A stretch of DNA of 64,000 nucleotides, from the NCBI RefSeq assembly GCF_037094685.1, contig NZ_CP146614.1:6634001-6698000 (forward strand), in the 5' to 3' direction. Source of the DNA: Massilia sp. METH4 (GTDB lineage Bacteria; Pseudomonadota; Gammaproteobacteria; Burkholderiales; Burkholderiaceae_D). This document shows, piece after piece, positions 47,643 through 58,086 of this stretch; the stretch's first letter is position 1; each line of letters starts with the position of its first letter. Below the pieces are notes generated by a model. That model was not told the DNA's origin. It ran no database searches and was given only the letters and a program-made list of their open reading frames with translations. The translations under genes and the position numbers were made by a program.

Positions 47643-48746
47643 TCAGCGCACCGTCTTGATGTATTCCACCACCGCCGCCAGCTCCGTGTCGGTCAGCCCG
47701 GCGGGCGGCATCACCGGCGGATAGCCCCGCACGATGCTCGCCTGCGGCGCGTTGATGGCCTGCCGCAGATACGCTTCGTCCACCTTCGCCGTGCCGCCGC
47801 CCTCGAGCGCCTCGCTGCTGCCGTACAGCCCCTTCCACGATGGCCCCACGCCGCGGCTGCCGTCGATGCTGTGGCAGGCCATGCACCCCTTCTGCTGCGC
47901 CAGCAACTGCCCCAGCTTGCCGGGCTCGGCCGGGCCGCCGGGTGCGCCCGACGTGCCGCCGCCGGCGAACGTGGGCTGCCTGGCATGCCACGCGGCATAG
48001 GCGGCCGGCTCGTCGATCACGACCCAGCTGCGCATGTTCGCGTGCCCCACGCCGCACAGCTGCGCGCACATCACTTCGTAGCGCCCAATGCGCTCGGGCG
48101 TGAACCAGAAATGGGCGGTCATGCCGGGCACCATGTTCATCCGCGTGCGAAATTGCGGCACGTAGAAGTCATGCAGCACGTCCTGCGCGCGCAACTGCGC
48201 CAGCGCGGGACGGTTGACGGGCAGGTGCAATTCCTGGCCCTGCACCAGCACGTCATCCTGCCCATACGCGTCCTGCGGGTCGATGCCGAATGGGTTGGCG
48301 GCCGTGATGAAGCGCGTGTCTGCCCTGCCCAGCTTGCCGTCCCTGCCCGGCAAGCGGTAATGCCATTGCCATTGCTGGCCCATTACCTCGAACACCTGCG
48401 CGCTCGCCGGCGGGTCGATCAGTCGCGCATACACGGTGAGCCCCGGCGCCAGCAAGCCGATGATGCCGGCCGTCGTGATGCCGATCAGCCACCACTCGAG
48501 CTTGCGATTGCCATGCTCGGCCGAGGCCCGATGGCCCGCGCGGTGCCGGTAGCGCACCAGCGCGTATGCAACGAACAGGTGCAGCACCACGAAGGCCACG
48601 CCGGTGATCGCGAAGGTCAGCCACAGCGCGTCGTCCATCGCGTGCCAGTTCGACGCGATCGGCAACTGCTGCCACGGGCTGGCGAAGTGGAACACCACCG
48701 CGCCCACGGCGATCAGCACCAGCACCCCTGCCAGCGCGGTGGCCAT
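47643..48746 (-). CDS. ctaC: Cytochrome c oxidase subunit II fused to cytochrome c (caa3 type)
   Basis: A 367-residue protein with two N-terminal membrane helices, then a periplasmic cupredoxin domain with the CuA site CAQLCGVGHANM and HDFYVPQFRTRMNMVPG. A C-terminal cytochrome c domain follows, with haem motif CMACH and an axial methionine in PPVMPPAGL. The fusion lets the oxidase take electrons from a tethered cytochrome, the caa3 arrangement. It is located between the small membrane protein and ctaD in one operon. Confidence 0.96.
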   Translation of the reverse strand: MATALAGVLVLIAVGAVVFHFASPWQQLPIASNWHAMDDALWLTFAITGVAFVVLHLFVAYALVRYRHRAGHRASAEHGNRKLEWWLIGITTAGIIGLLAPGLTVYARLIDPPASAQVFEVMGQQWQWHYRLPGRDGKLGRADTRFITAANPFGIDPQDAYGQDDVLVQGQELHLPVNRPALAQLRAQDVLHDFYVPQFRTRMNMVPGMTAHFWFTPERIGRYEVMCAQLCGVGHANMRSWVVIDEPAAYAAWHARQPTFAGGGTSGAPGGPAEPGKLGQLLAQQKGCMACHSIDGSRGVGPSWKGLYGSSEALEGGGTAKVDEAYLRQAINAPQASIVRGYPPVMPPAGLTDTELAAVVEYIKTVR

Positions 48747-48753
48747 GGCCGCC

Positions 48754-49308
48754 TCAGCGCCGCCGTTCCAGCATCCGGTAGATCAGGCCCGCCATCACGC
48801 CGAATTCGACGTGGCCCAGCACGGTGACCCATCCCCGCATTTCGGCGAACCACGGCAGCACGCTCGTGATCACGTAGAAATTGAACAGGTAAAGCAGCAC
48901 GCCGAACACGGCGCCCGACAGGACCGCCATGACCACGCTCGAATCGAGCCGGAACGGCGCCATGAGCGCGGCCAGCACGAGGCCGAAGAAAGTGCCCAGC
49001 AGGTAGTGCACAGCAAGCGCGGCAATGAGCACTTGGAGGCTGTAGCCGCCCACTTGCAGGACGGGCGAGCCGAGAGCCAGCGCCGCCACCAGCCGCGGCA
49101 CGCGCCACGGATCGCCGCTCATGGCGGCCGCGTAGGCCAGTTCCACCAGCATGACGATGCCGCCGGCGCCGAAGCCGGAAAGCGCACCGATTGCCCAGTC
49201 CGGCTCACGGGCGGTCCAGCGGTGCGATTGCAAGCGCAGGCCGTGGAAATACGTTCCCAATTGGGAACTCATTTGGGACCTAAGCGAACCCAACGGATGA
49301 TGTTCCAT
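48754..49308 (-). CDS. Uncharacterised four-helix membrane protein of the oxidase operon
   Basis: A 184-residue protein with about four hydrophobic segments (WAIGALSGFGAGGIVMLVEL, VHYLLGTFFGLVLAALMAP, VVMAVLSGAVFGVLLYLFNF, VLGHVEFGVMAGLIYRM). I know no named function. GGGGAGG lies 5 nt upstream of the ATG, a strong ribosome site. It is the first gene of the operon, 7 bp before subunit II, so a role in assembly or regulation is plausible. Confidence 0.75.
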   Translation of the reverse strand: MEHHPLGSLRSQMSSQLGTYFHGLRLQSHRWTAREPDWAIGALSGFGAGGIVMLVELAYAAAMSGDPWRVPRLVAALALGSPVLQVGGYSLQVLIAALAVHYLLGTFFGLVLAALMAPFRLDSSVVMAVLSGAVFGVLLYLFNFYVITSVLPWFAEMRGWVTVLGHVEFGVMAGLIYRMLERRR

Positions 49309-49421
49309 TTGCGCCTCCCCAATGCATTCACGAGGAATGACTTGAGTGTAGGTCGGAACCGCTCGGGGACAAGGAGAGAATTTTGCAAAGGAAGGGGAAC
49401 TTCACGCCGGGCGCGGACAAC

Positions 49422-49444
49422 AAAAAAGCCGCTCATGGCGGCTT
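49422..49444 (-). terminator. Terminator of the Ala-Glu tRNA array
   Basis: On the minus strand AAGCCGC/GCGGCTT form a 7-bp stem (49426-49432 with 49438-49444) followed by a T-run (49422-49427). It lies 24 bp beyond the last tRNA of the array. Confidence 0.88.
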
Positions 49445-49468
49445 CATCACTGTGCTGGCGTACTGCCT

Positions 49469-49544
49469 TGGCGTCCCCACGGGGATTCGAACCCCGGTAC
49501 TCACCGTGAAAGGGTGATGTCCTAGGCCTCTAGACGATGGGGAC
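49469..49544 (-). tRNA. tRNA-Glu (TTC), array position 6
   Basis: 76 nt with encoded CCA, apparently identical to the other tRNA-Glu copies. It is the last gene of the (Ala-Glu)x3 array and is followed by its terminator. Confidence 0.96.
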
Positions 49545-49578
49545 CTTGGAACTTCCGTACTGCTAGTTGTCTGCCCGG

Positions 49579-49654
<76 letters not shown>

Positions 49655-49704
49655 TCTGGTACAGACAATGTACTGCCACTGCTTTACTGCTTGCCAGCGA
49701 CTGC

Positions 49705-49780
49705 TGGCGTCCCCACGGGGATTCGAACCCCGGTACTCACCGTGAAAGGGTGATGTCCTAGGCCTCTAGACGATGGGGAC
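49705..49780 (-). tRNA. tRNA-Glu (TTC), array position 4
   Basis: 76 nt with encoded CCA; same sequence as the other tRNA-Glu genes. 41 bp separate it from the upstream tRNA-Ala. Confidence 0.96.
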
Positions 49781-49821
49781 CCTGGACTGCTGCAACTACT
49801 GCTTATCTCATCCGCGCCGTT

Positions 49822-49897
<76 letters not shown>

Positions 49898-50026
49898 ACT
49901 GGCACAGACAAAATAAAAGCCGCTTACGCGACCTTTGTTACCACTGCCGCGACTGGCATTGACTACTTGCCGCGGCAATCACAACAAACTCGACAACATA
50001 CTTCGCAACAAACTTCAACTACAACC

Positions 50027-50102
50027 TGGCGTCCCCACGGGGATTCGAACCCCGGTACTCACCGTGAAAGGGTGATGTCCTAGGCCTCTAGACGATGGGG
50101 AC
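50027..50102 (-). tRNA. tRNA-Glu (TTC), array position 2
   Basis: 76 nt with encoded CCA. The 35-bp spacer to the upstream tRNA-Ala begins GGAACTTCCGTACT, as does the spacer at 49545-49578, indicating unit duplication. Confidence 0.96.
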
Positions 50103-50137
50103 CTCGGAACTTCCGTACTACAACTTCTTCGCCAAAC

Positions 50138-50213
<76 letters not shown>

Positions 50214-50230
50214 GTTTGCGAAGAGACAGA

Positions 50231-50258
50231 AGTATAGCAGCCACCTGAGAAAATGCAA
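50231..50258 (-). promoter_or_regulatory. Sigma-70 promoter of the tRNA array
   Basis: On the minus strand TTGCAT (50253-50258), 16-bp spacer, TATACT (50231-50236). It is located between gltX and the first tRNA, so the array need not depend on gltX transcription. Confidence 0.8.
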
Positions 50259-50277
50259 ATACCCAGACGAAAGATTC

Positions 50278-51699
50278 TCAGAGATACTTTCCCACGCGGG
50301 CCAGCACGACGTCGCGCCCGAACAACTGCAGCACGGCATCGATCGCCGGGGTTTGCAACTGGCCGGTCACGATCAGGCGCAGCGGCATCGCCAGTTGCGG
50401 CATCTTCAGGCCGTTGGCGGCCAACACTTCCTTGATCATCGCGGCGATGGCTTCCTTGGTCCATTCGACCGTCTTGATGCGCTCGGCGAACAGCGCCAGC
50501 GCCGGCTTCACGGCATCGGTGAAATGCTGCGTCATCAGCGCCGCATCCGGCTGCGGCTCGCGGTAGAACAGCATGGCCGCGTCGGCCAGTTCGTTGACGG
50601 TATTGGTGCGCTCCTTCAGCAGGGCCAGCACGGTCGGGAGCTCAGGTGCGAGACCTTGTGCGCCCTCGAACACGGCGCCCGCCTCCAGCATGCGCGGTTT
50701 CGCCAGCTCCGCCAGGCGCGCATTGTCGGCCTGCTTGATCCAGTGGTTGTTCAGCCACGCCAGCTTTTCATTATTGAACTGGGCCGGCGACGCGGTCAGG
50801 TGCTCCAGGTTGAACCATGCGCAGAACTGCTCCATCGAGAACACTTCGTCGTCGCCGTGGCTCCAGCCCAGGCGCGCCAGGTAGTTCAGCATCGCCTCCG
50901 GCAGGTAGCCCTGGGCCGGGTATTCCATCACGCTGACCGCACCGTGGCGCTTGGAGAGCTTCTGGCCGTCCGAGCCGAGGATCATCGGCAGGTGGCCGTA
51001 CTCCGGCAGCTGCGCGCCGATCGCGCGCAGGATGTTGATCTGGCGGGGTGTGTTGTTCACGTGGTCGTCGCCGCGCAGCACGTGGGTGATGCGCATGTCC
51101 CAGTCGTCCACCGCCACGCAGAAGTTATAGGTAGGCGTGCCGTCGGTGCGGGCGATGATCAGGTCGTCCAGCTCGCGGTTCGAGATCGTGATCGGGCCCT
51201 TCACCACGTCGTTCCACGTCACGTCGCCCTCGAGCGGATTCTTGAAGCGCACCACCGGCTTGCGGCCTTCCGGGATGGCCGGCAACGTCTTGCCCTCTTC
51301 CGGGCGCCAGGTGCCGTCGTAGCGGGGCTTTTCGCCGGCGGCGCGGAAGCGCTCGCGCATCGCTTCGACTTCTTCGGGCATGCAGTAGCAGTGGTAGGCG
51401 GTGCCTGCCGCGAGCATCTGTGCGATCACTTCGCGGTAGCGGTCCATCCGCTGCATCTGGTAGAACGGGCCTTCGTCATGGTCCAGGCCCAGCCACTGCA
51501 TGCCGTCGATGATCGCCTGCACGGCTTCGGGCGTGGAGCGCTCCAGGTCGGTATCCTCGATGCGCAGCACGAAGGTGCCGCCGAAGTGGCGCGCATAGGC
51601 CCACGAATACAGGGCCGTGCGGGCGCCGCCCAGGTGGAGGAAGCCGGTCGGGCTCGGGGCGAACCGGGTGCGGACGGGGGAAGTCGGTGCAGTGGTCAT
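50278..51699 (-). CDS. gltX: Glutamyl-tRNA synthetase
   Basis: A 473-residue class I aminoacyl-tRNA synthetase charging tRNA-Glu. The HIGH-type motif is HLGG (22-25, in [20 protein letters not shown]) and the KMSKS-type motif is KLSKRHG near 245. [19 protein letters not shown] is also diagnostic. I chose MTTAPTSP at 51699. It lies immediately upstream of three tRNA-Glu genes on the same strand, enzyme and substrate together. Confidence 0.97.
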   Translation of the reverse strand: MTTAPTSPVRTRFAPSPTGFLHLGGARTALYSWAYARHFGGTFVLRIEDTDLERSTPEAVQAIIDGMQWLGLDHDEGPFYQMQRMDRYREVIAQMLAAGTAYHCYCMPEEVEAMRERFRAAGEKPRYDGTWRPEEGKTLPAIPEGRKPVVRFKNPLEGDVTWNDVVKGPITISNRELDDLIIARTDGTPTYNFCVAVDDWDMRITHVLRGDDHVNNTPRQINILRAIGAQLPEYGHLPMILGSDGQKLSKRHGAVSVMEYPAQGYLPEAMLNYLARLGWSHGDDEVFSMEQFCAWFNLEHLTASPAQFNNEKLAWLNNHWIKQADNARLAELAKPRMLEAGAVFEGAQGLAPELPTVLALLKERTNTVNELADAAMLFYREPQPDAALMTQHFTDAVKPALALFAERIKTVEWTKEAIAAMIKEVLAANGLKMPQLAMPLRLIVTGQLQTPAIDAVLQLFGRDVVLARVGKYL

Positions 51700-51786
51700 T
51701 TCGGTCTGATGCAATAGGGATAAAGGGGCTATTTTAACCCGCATCTGACTTATACTCGGACGTACCTAGACTGCCGGAGCCCACCC

Positions 51787-53229
51787 TTGAACCACCGAAC
51801 CGCCCTGCCCCTGCTGCTGCCCGCCTTCCTTTGCACGCTACCCGCGCTGGCGGCGGACGATCCGGGCCTTGCCGCCCGCATCGCCGCCGTCGAATCCGGC
51901 CTGCAGCCGGCCGTGACGATCGCCGGCGCACCGCCGGTCAAGCGCCGCCTGGCCGACGAGATGGCCCGCCTGGGCGTGCCGGGCGCCAGCATTGCCGTGA
52001 TCCATGCGGGCGCGATCGAGTGGGCCAAGGGCTATGGCGTGGTGACGCCGGGCGGCGCCGCGGTCACCCCGGCCACGCTGTTCCAGGCCGGCTCGATCAG
52101 CAAGCCGGTGACGGCGGTGGCGACGCTCAAACTGGTGGAGAACGGCCTGTTGGGCCTCGACACGAACGTGAACACCTACACGAACTGGTGGAAGCTGCCG
52201 AACAATGTCGACAATTCGCCCGTGACGCTGCGCCAGCTGCTGTCGCACACGGCCGGCACCACGGTGCACGGCTTCCCCGGCTATGCGGCGGGCGCGAAGG
52301 TGCCGACCCTGGTCCAGTTGCTGAACGGCGCGGCCCCTTCCAATTCGCGCGGCGTGCACGTGGCCACCAAGCCCGGTGCGAAGTGGCGCTATTCGGGCGG
52401 CGGCTATGAAGTCATCCAGTACGTGATCGGCGAACGCACGAAGCAGGACTTCGCGCAGCTGGTACAGGATACCGTGTTGAAGCCGCTGGGGATGAACGAC
52501 AGCACGTTCGCCCAGCCGCTGCCGCCGGCGCTGCTGGCGCGCGCGGCCCTGCCCCACGGCGCCGACGGCAAGCCGATTCCCGGCGGGCCGCATACCTATC
52601 CCGAACTGGCGGCCGCGGGCCTGTGGTCCACCCCGTCGGACCTGGCCAGGCTGGCGATCGAAGTGAAGCTGTCGGCCGGCGGACAGTCGAACAAGGTGCT
52701 GTCGCAATCGATGACGCAGCTGATGCTCGCGCCAGTGCTGGACAACTTCGCGCTGGGCTGGCGGATCGAGGGCAGCGGCCAGGCGCAATCGTTCAACCAC
52801 GGCGGCGCCAATGCCGGCTACCAGAACATGCTGGTCGCCTATACCGAACGGGGGGACGGCGTGGCGGTGATGACCAACGGCGACCGGGGCGGCGAACTTG
52901 CCGGTGAACTGGTGCGCGCGGTGGCCAGCGCCTACAACTGGCCGACACAGCGCGCCAGGGTGCGCGCCGCCACAGCGGTGCCTGCCGCCGCCTTGAATGC
53001 CCTGCCCGGCAAGTACGTGATCGATGGCCTGGGCGACTTCACCGTCGCCCGCAACGGCGATAGCCTGACGGTCGCATTGCGCGACGGCGCCGCGGAACCG
53101 CTGTACGCCGCTCCGGACGGCAGTTATTTCGTGACCTCGATGGAAGCCGAACTGCGCTTCGCCGCCACCAACGATCGCGGCCGGCTCACGGCACCGGGCC
53201 TGGATACGGCCTTCGAGAAGGCGAAGTAG
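51787..53229 (+). CDS. Secreted beta-lactamase-fold serine hydrolase
   Basis: A 480-residue exported enzyme (signal peptide ending at about LPALA-A, residue 22). The catalytic motifs of the class C beta-lactamase/esterase family are present: S103-I-S-K106, Y202-S-G, and H338-G-G in place of KTG. This points to a peptidase or esterase rather than a true beta-lactamase. A C-terminal beta domain of about 110 residues follows. The start codon is TTG at 51787 with GGAG 8 nt upstream. It is divergent from gltX. Confidence 0.88.
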   Translation: MNHRTALPLLLPAFLCTLPALAADDPGLAARIAAVESGLQPAVTIAGAPPVKRRLADEMARLGVPGASIAVIHAGAIEWAKGYGVVTPGGAAVTPATLFQAGSISKPVTAVATLKLVENGLLGLDTNVNTYTNWWKLPNNVDNSPVTLRQLLSHTAGTTVHGFPGYAAGAKVPTLVQLLNGAAPSNSRGVHVATKPGAKWRYSGGGYEVIQYVIGERTKQDFAQLVQDTVLKPLGMNDSTFAQPLPPALLARAALPHGADGKPIPGGPHTYPELAAAGLWSTPSDLARLAIEVKLSAGGQSNKVLSQSMTQLMLAPVLDNFALGWRIEGSGQAQSFNHGGANAGYQNMLVAYTERGDGVAVMTNGDRGGELAGELVRAVASAYNWPTQRARVRAATAVPAAALNALPGKYVIDGLGDFTVARNGDSLTVALRDGAAEPLYAAPDGSYFVTSMEAELRFAATNDRGRLTAPGLDTAFEKAK

Positions 53230-53259
53230 CGGCCTCGAAGCAGGCCCGGAAGTCGTGGC

Positions 53260-53679
53260 CTATTTGACGATGACGGTGACGGTCCGGCTCAGTGCCGGGC
53301 CATAGGATTCGCGGTCGCCGTTGACGAATTGCGCGGTCAGCCGATAGGTGCCGGTGGGGAGCCGCACCTTGTCTTCGGCCTGGCCGTTCTTCCAGTGCAG
53401 GTGCATCGCATCGGCGGGCACGACCTGCCCCTTGGCCACGGGGTCGCCGTTGACGATCAAGACGTAGTGCCCGGCGTTCGGCACGTCCGCGCCGGCCTTC
53501 GTGACTTCCTTGCCGACGATGTCGAGCTTCACGGCGAACGGGCTCCTGACGGTGGCGCCATCCTTTGGTTCGACGAAGGACACTGCGGACGGCTGCGTGG
53601 ACGATGGCTGTGCCGATGCCGGCTGGGCCATCGCGATCGAAGGTGCGGCCAGCGCGGCCGCCATCAGCAGGCGTTTCAT
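53260..53679 (-). CDS. Exported DUF4399 protein
   Basis: A 139-residue protein with signal peptide (cleavage after about AMA-Q, residue 18) and a DUF4399 domain: VSFVEPKDGATVRSPFAVKL, NAGHYVLIVNG, MHLHWKNGQAEDKVRLPTG and YRLTAQFVNGD. Function is unknown; the histidines (GHY, HLH) may bind metal. It lies 18 bp after the Ycf48-like gene, same strand. Confidence 0.88.
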   Translation of the reverse strand: MKRLLMAAALAAPSIAMAQPASAQPSSTQPSAVSFVEPKDGATVRSPFAVKLDIVGKEVTKAGADVPNAGHYVLIVNGDPVAKGQVVPADAMHLHWKNGQAEDKVRLPTGTYRLTAQFVNGDRESYGPALSRTVTVIVK

Positions 53680-53697
53680 CGGTCCCTCCTCACGAAC

Positions 53698-54729
53698 TCA
53701 TTGGTTCAGCGGCACTCCCGCGTATTTCATCACGAGCCCTTTCGGCCCCACGGCCCAGCCGGCCGCGGGCGACGCGAAGCCGACCGTGTTGACGGGCGTG
53801 GCATCGAGCGGCCGCCAGGTCTTGCCCGTATCGACAGAATAGCCGGAACCGGCCAGGCCCGCCGCCACGAACGCGTCCGGCGCGCCGCGTACCGGCACCA
53901 CCACCGACATATAGCCGGCCGGCAACAGCTGCACGGGCGTCCAGCTCGCGCCGCCGTCGTCGGTGCGGGCGCCGTTCGCGCCCGCCAGCTTCGTTTCCTT
54001 GTAATCTCCGCCAGCGGCGATGCCTGTGCGCCCATCGCGAAAGCCCACGGAGAACAGGCCGCGTGCCGGTGCGCCGGCGGCAAGCGGCACCGCCGGGGCT
54101 TGCCACGTGCGGCCGCCATCCCTGGAGTGGAATACGCGCGGCGTTTGCGCGCCGCCGGTGGCGAACCAGGCGTCGCCGTCGCCGGCCACCGTGAGGCAGG
54201 TGCCGCTTGCCGCGAAGGCGCCTTCGTCCGGCAGCGCGGCCAAGCCTTCAGCGCTGATGGCCTGCCAGGTGGCGCCGCCATCGTTCGTCACGCGCACCTG
54301 GAAGCGGCCGTCGACCGGGTCGCCGAACAGGATGCCGCGGCGCGCATCCCAGAACGCGAGTGCATCCCAGAAACCGCGCGGGTCGGGGTTGGTGATGGCA
54401 AGCTGCCAGGTGGCGCCGGCGTCATGCGTTCTGTAGACGCGCGAAGCGGCGCCGGGGCCGGCGCTCATCGCGATCGCCGTGTCGGCGTCGACAGCGTGGA
54501 TGTCGCGGAAATCGAGCTTTTCCGCGCCCGGTACCGCCAGCACGGTCCACGTCTTGCCATCGACCGTGCGCAACACCGTGCCCTTGGCGCCGCTCGCCCA
54601 CGCCACCGTGGGACTGACGACGGACAGGCCGCGCAATTCCACGTCCGTGCCGCTGGCCTGCGCCTGCCACGGCCCCTGCTGCGCCCATGCCGGGGCGGCG
54701 ATCAGCGCGGCGAGGACCAGGGCGCGCAT
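53698..54729 (-). CDS. Exported Ycf48/BNR-repeat beta-propeller protein
   Basis: A 343-residue exported protein (signal ending APAWA-Q). It is built of repeated propeller blades with Asp-box-like segments (RTVDGKTWTVL, RTHDAGATWQLA, VTNDGGATWQAI, HSRDGGRTWQAP, RTDDGGASWTPV, SVDTGKTWRPL). This is the Ycf48/photosystem-II-assembly-like family found widely in non-photosynthetic bacteria; its role here is unknown. The ATG overlaps the mrp stop (TGATG), so it is coupled to mrp. Confidence 0.88.
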   Translation of the reverse strand: MRALVLAALIAAPAWAQQGPWQAQASGTDVELRGLSVVSPTVAWASGAKGTVLRTVDGKTWTVLAVPGAEKLDFRDIHAVDADTAIAMSAGPGAASRVYRTHDAGATWQLAITNPDPRGFWDALAFWDARRGILFGDPVDGRFQVRVTNDGGATWQAISAEGLAALPDEGAFAASGTCLTVAGDGDAWFATGGAQTPRVFHSRDGGRTWQAPAVPLAAGAPARGLFSVGFRDGRTGIAAGGDYKETKLAGANGARTDDGGASWTPVQLLPAGYMSVVVPVRGAPDAFVAAGLAGSGYSVDTGKTWRPLDATPVNTVGFASPAAGWAVGPKGLVMKYAGVPLNQ

Positions 54730-55811
54730 CAGTCGTTCTTGACGACGATGGTGGGGAACTTGCTGCTCATGTCCTTGGCTTTTTCGGCCACGCGGATCGC
54801 CACCTTGCGCGCGATCTCCTTGTAGATCGCGGCCACCGGACCATCCGGCTCGGCGACCACGGTCGGCGTGCCGGAATCGGCCTGCTCGCGGATCGACATC
54901 TTCAACGGCAGCTTGCCCAGAAAATCGACCTTGAAGTCCTGCGTCATCTTCTCGCCGCCGCCGGCGCCGAACACTTCCTCGACATGGCCGCAGTTCGAGC
55001 AGATGTGCGTGCTCATGTTCTCCACCACGCCGAGGATGGGGATGCCGACCTTCTCGAACATCTTCAGGCCCTTGCGCGCGTCCAGCAGCGCGATGTCCTG
55101 CGGGGTCGTGACGATCACCGCCCCCGTCACCGGCACTTTCTGCGACAGCGTCAGCTGGATGTCGCCGGTGCCCGGCGGCATGTCGATGACGAGGTAGTCC
55201 AGGTCGCGCCAGTTGGTCTGGTCCAGCAGCTGCTGCAGCGCCTGGGTGACCATCGGGCCGCGCCAGACCATCGGCTCGTCCGGATCGATCAGGAAGCCGA
55301 TCGAGGACACCTGCACGCCGTGGTTTTCCATCGGCTCCATCGACTTGCCATCCTTCGTGATGGGACGACCCGAGACGCCCAGCATCATGGGCTGCGAGGG
55401 GCCGTAGATGTCCGCGTCGAGCACGCCGACCGTGGCGCCTTCGGCGGCCAGCGCGAGCGCCAGGTTCACGGCGGTGGTGGACTTGCCCACGCCGCCCTTG
55501 CCGGAAGCGACGGCGATGATGTTCTTCACATTGGGTAGGGGCTTCAGGCCGCGCTGCACCGTGTGGGCAATGATCTTGCTGTAGACGTTCAGGTTGACCG
55601 GCAGGCCGAATGCCTGCAGGGCTGCCAGCACACTGGCGCGGATCGGCTCGATCTGGCTTTTGGCCGGATAACCCAGCTCGATATCCAGCGCAATGGACCC
55701 GTTGTCGACCTTGAGGTTGCGGACCGATTTGGTGGCGATGAAATCCTTCGTGGTGTTGGGATCGACCACCTTGGACAGGGCTGCCTTGACGTCTTCGACT
55801 GTGATGCTCAT
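54729..55811 (-). CDS. mrp: Iron-sulfur cluster carrier protein Mrp/ApbC
   Basis: A 360-residue P-loop ATPase that binds and transfers Fe-S clusters. It has an N-terminal MIP18-like domain (VKAALSKVVDPNTTKDFI), a deviant Walker A ASGKGGVGKSTTAVNLALAL, VLDADIYGPSQP, and the cluster-binding CSNCGH motif. It is divergent from metG, as in many proteobacteria, and coupled to the Ycf48-like gene downstream. Confidence 0.96.
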   Translation of the reverse strand: MSITVEDVKAALSKVVDPNTTKDFIATKSVRNLKVDNGSIALDIELGYPAKSQIEPIRASVLAALQAFGLPVNLNVYSKIIAHTVQRGLKPLPNVKNIIAVASGKGGVGKSTTAVNLALALAAEGATVGVLDADIYGPSQPMMLGVSGRPITKDGKSMEPMENHGVQVSSIGFLIDPDEPMVWRGPMVTQALQQLLDQTNWRDLDYLVIDMPPGTGDIQLTLSQKVPVTGAVIVTTPQDIALLDARKGLKMFEKVGIPILGVVENMSTHICSNCGHVEEVFGAGGGEKMTQDFKVDFLGKLPLKMSIREQADSGTPTVVAEPDGPVAAIYKEIARKVAIRVAEKAKDMSSKFPTIVVKND

Positions 55812-55927
55812 GTAAATCTCCGTGATTGAAGCGGCAGTCTAGCGCAAATCGGCCTGGCGCATCCAATCGCACTAGCGCGGCGGGGCTGGTAAAATGGTTC
55901 TTTTATCTAACTGACCAAGCGCTGACC

Positions 55928-58069
55928 ATGACTCGCAAGCTGTTCGTCACCACCGCCCTGCCCTACGCAAACGCCGCTTTCCATATCGGCCACATGATGG
56001 AATACATCCAGGCCGACATCTGGGTTCGTTTCCAGCGCATGCAGAGCGATAACGGCGCAGCGCGCGAAGTGCATTTCGTGGGCGCGGACGATACGCACGG
56101 CACGCCGATCATGATCGCCGCCGAGAAGGAAGGCATCACCCCGCAAGAATTCGTGGCCAAGATCGCCGCCGGCCGCGCGCAATACCTGGACGGTTTCCAC
56201 ATCGCCTTCGACAACTGGTATTCGACCGATTCGCCGGAAAACGTCGAGCTGTCGCAGGGCATTTACCGCAAGCTGCGCGACAATGGCCTGATCCAGACGA
56301 AAACCGTCGACCGCTTCTTCGACCCCGTGAAAGGCATGTTCCTGGCCGACCGCAATATCAAGGGCGAATGCCCGAAATGCGGCGCCAAGGACCAGTATGG
56401 CGACAATTGCGAGGTATGCGGCGCCGCCTACCAGCCGACGGACCTGGTGAATCCGTATTCCGTGTTTACGAATGCAACGCCGGTGCTGAAGCCTTCCGAA
56501 CAGTATTTCTTCAAGCTGTCCGACCCGCGCTGCTTCGAATTCCTGCGCGACTGGCTGAACACGCCGGGCCGCCTGCAGCCGGAAATGGTCAACAAGGTAT
56601 CGGAATGGCTGGGTGAGGCGGGCGAGAAGCTGGCCGACTGGGATATTTCCCGCGACGCGCCGTATTTCGGCATCCCGATTCCCGATGCGCCGGGCAAGTT
56701 CTTCTATGTGTGGCTCGACGCGCCGGTGGGCTACCTGGCTTCGCTGAAGAATTACTTCGGCAAGCAAGGCATCGACTACGACGCCTTCCTGCGCGATCCG
56801 GCCACCGAGCAGATCCACTTCATCGGCAAGGATATCGTGTCGTTCCACCTGCTGTTCTGGCCGGCGATGCTGAAATTTGCCGACCACCCGGTGATCGACA
56901 AGCTGAAGGTGAACGTGCACGGCCACCTGACCGTGAACAATGAAAAGATGTCCAAATCGCGGGGCACCGGCATTTCGCCGCTGCGTTACTTGAACCTGGG
57001 CATGAACCCGGAATGGCTGCGCTATTACATCGCCTTCAAGCTGAACTCGAAGGTGGAGGACCTCGATTTCACGGGCGAGGATTTCGTTGCCCGCGTCAAT
57101 TCCGACCTGATCGGCAAATACGTCAACATCGCCAGCCGCTGCGCCGGATTCATCGCCAAGAAATTCGATGGCAAGCTGGCAAGCTCGCTGTCGTCCACGT
57201 CGCTGGACTGGATCAGGCGGGCACTGACGAATGCCGAGGGCCATGTGCGCGCCGACTCCATCGGGCTGAACTACGAGAACCGCGAGTTCGGCAAGGCGCT
57301 GCGCGAAATCATGGAAATCGCCGACGTGACGAACCAGTACGTGGACGAGAACAAGCCGTGGGTGCTTGCCAAGGATGAGACGAAGCTGGCCGAACTGCAC
57401 GAGGTGTGCACGACGGCGCTGATCCTGTTCCGCCAGTTGACGATTCTGCTGTCGCCGGTGCTGCCGGGCGTGGCCGCCAACGTGAAGACCTTCCTGAACG
57501 ACGAGCGCCTGACCTGGGCCGACACGGGCGTGGAAGCGGCATCATCGGCGATGCTGGGCCGCACTATCGGCGCCTACAGCCACCTGATGACGCGCGTCGA
57601 CGCGAAGATGATCGACGAGCTGTTCGATGCGCCGAAGCCGGCGGCAGCGCCGGCCGCCGCGGCGGCCGCGCCCGCCGGCACGGCCACGGTCATCGACGCG
57701 CCGGCCACGGGCATCGAGGAATTGGCACCGGAAATCAAGATCGACGATTTCGTGAAAATCGATCTGCGCATCGCGAAGATCGTCAATTGCGAACATGTGG
57801 AAGGGTCCGATAAATTGCTGCGCCTGACATTGGACGTGGGCGAAGGCCGCCACCGCAATGTCTTCTCCGGCATCAAGTCGATGTACCAGCCGCAGGACCT
57901 CGTCGGTAAATTGACGGTACTGGTGGCAAACCTGGCGCCACGCAAGATGAAATTCGGCGTGTCAGAAGGCATGGTATTGGCCGCGTCCGCCGCGGACGAG
58001 AAAGCCAATCCGGGCATCTATATTCTCAATCCATGGCCGGGCGCCGAGCCGGGCATGCGTATCCGTTAA
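55928..58069 (+). CDS. metG: Methionyl-tRNA synthetase
   Basis: A 713-residue class I synthetase. HIGH is H19-H22 and KMSKS is K340-S344. The zinc knuckle has [18 protein letters not shown]. An alanine-rich linker (about 575-600) leads to a C-terminal tRNA-binding (EMAP-II/Trbp111) domain, from [20 protein letters not shown] to the end, which mediates dimerisation. I chose [15 protein letters not shown] at 55928. It is divergent from mrp with about 116 bp between. Confidence 0.97.
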   Translation: MTRKLFVTTALPYANAAFHIGHMMEYIQADIWVRFQRMQSDNGAAREVHFVGADDTHGTPIMIAAEKEGITPQEFVAKIAAGRAQYLDGFHIAFDNWYSTDSPENVELSQGIYRKLRDNGLIQTKTVDRFFDPVKGMFLADRNIKGECPKCGAKDQYGDNCEVCGAAYQPTDLVNPYSVFTNATPVLKPSEQYFFKLSDPRCFEFLRDWLNTPGRLQPEMVNKVSEWLGEAGEKLADWDISRDAPYFGIPIPDAPGKFFYVWLDAPVGYLASLKNYFGKQGIDYDAFLRDPATEQIHFIGKDIVSFHLLFWPAMLKFADHPVIDKLKVNVHGHLTVNNEKMSKSRGTGISPLRYLNLGMNPEWLRYYIAFKLNSKVEDLDFTGEDFVARVNSDLIGKYVNIASRCAGFIAKKFDGKLASSLSSTSLDWIRRALTNAEGHVRADSIGLNYENREFGKALREIMEIADVTNQYVDENKPWVLAKDETKLAELHEVCTTALILFRQLTILLSPVLPGVAANVKTFLNDERLTWADTGVEAASSAMLGRTIGAYSHLMTRVDAKMIDELFDAPKPAAAPAAAAAAPAGTATVIDAPATGIEELAPEIKIDDFVKIDLRIAKIVNCEHVEGSDKLLRLTLDVGEGRHRNVFSGIKSMYQPQDLVGKLTVLVANLAPRKMKFGVSEGMVLAASAADEKANPGIYILNPWPGAEPGMRIR

Positions 58070-58086
58070 AGGATCTTTGGTCACCG

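Noticed and set aside
51787..53229. Calling the serine hydrolase a beta-lactamase resistance gene.
   Set aside because: It has HGG instead of KTG and an added C-terminal domain, as in esterases and peptidases of the family.
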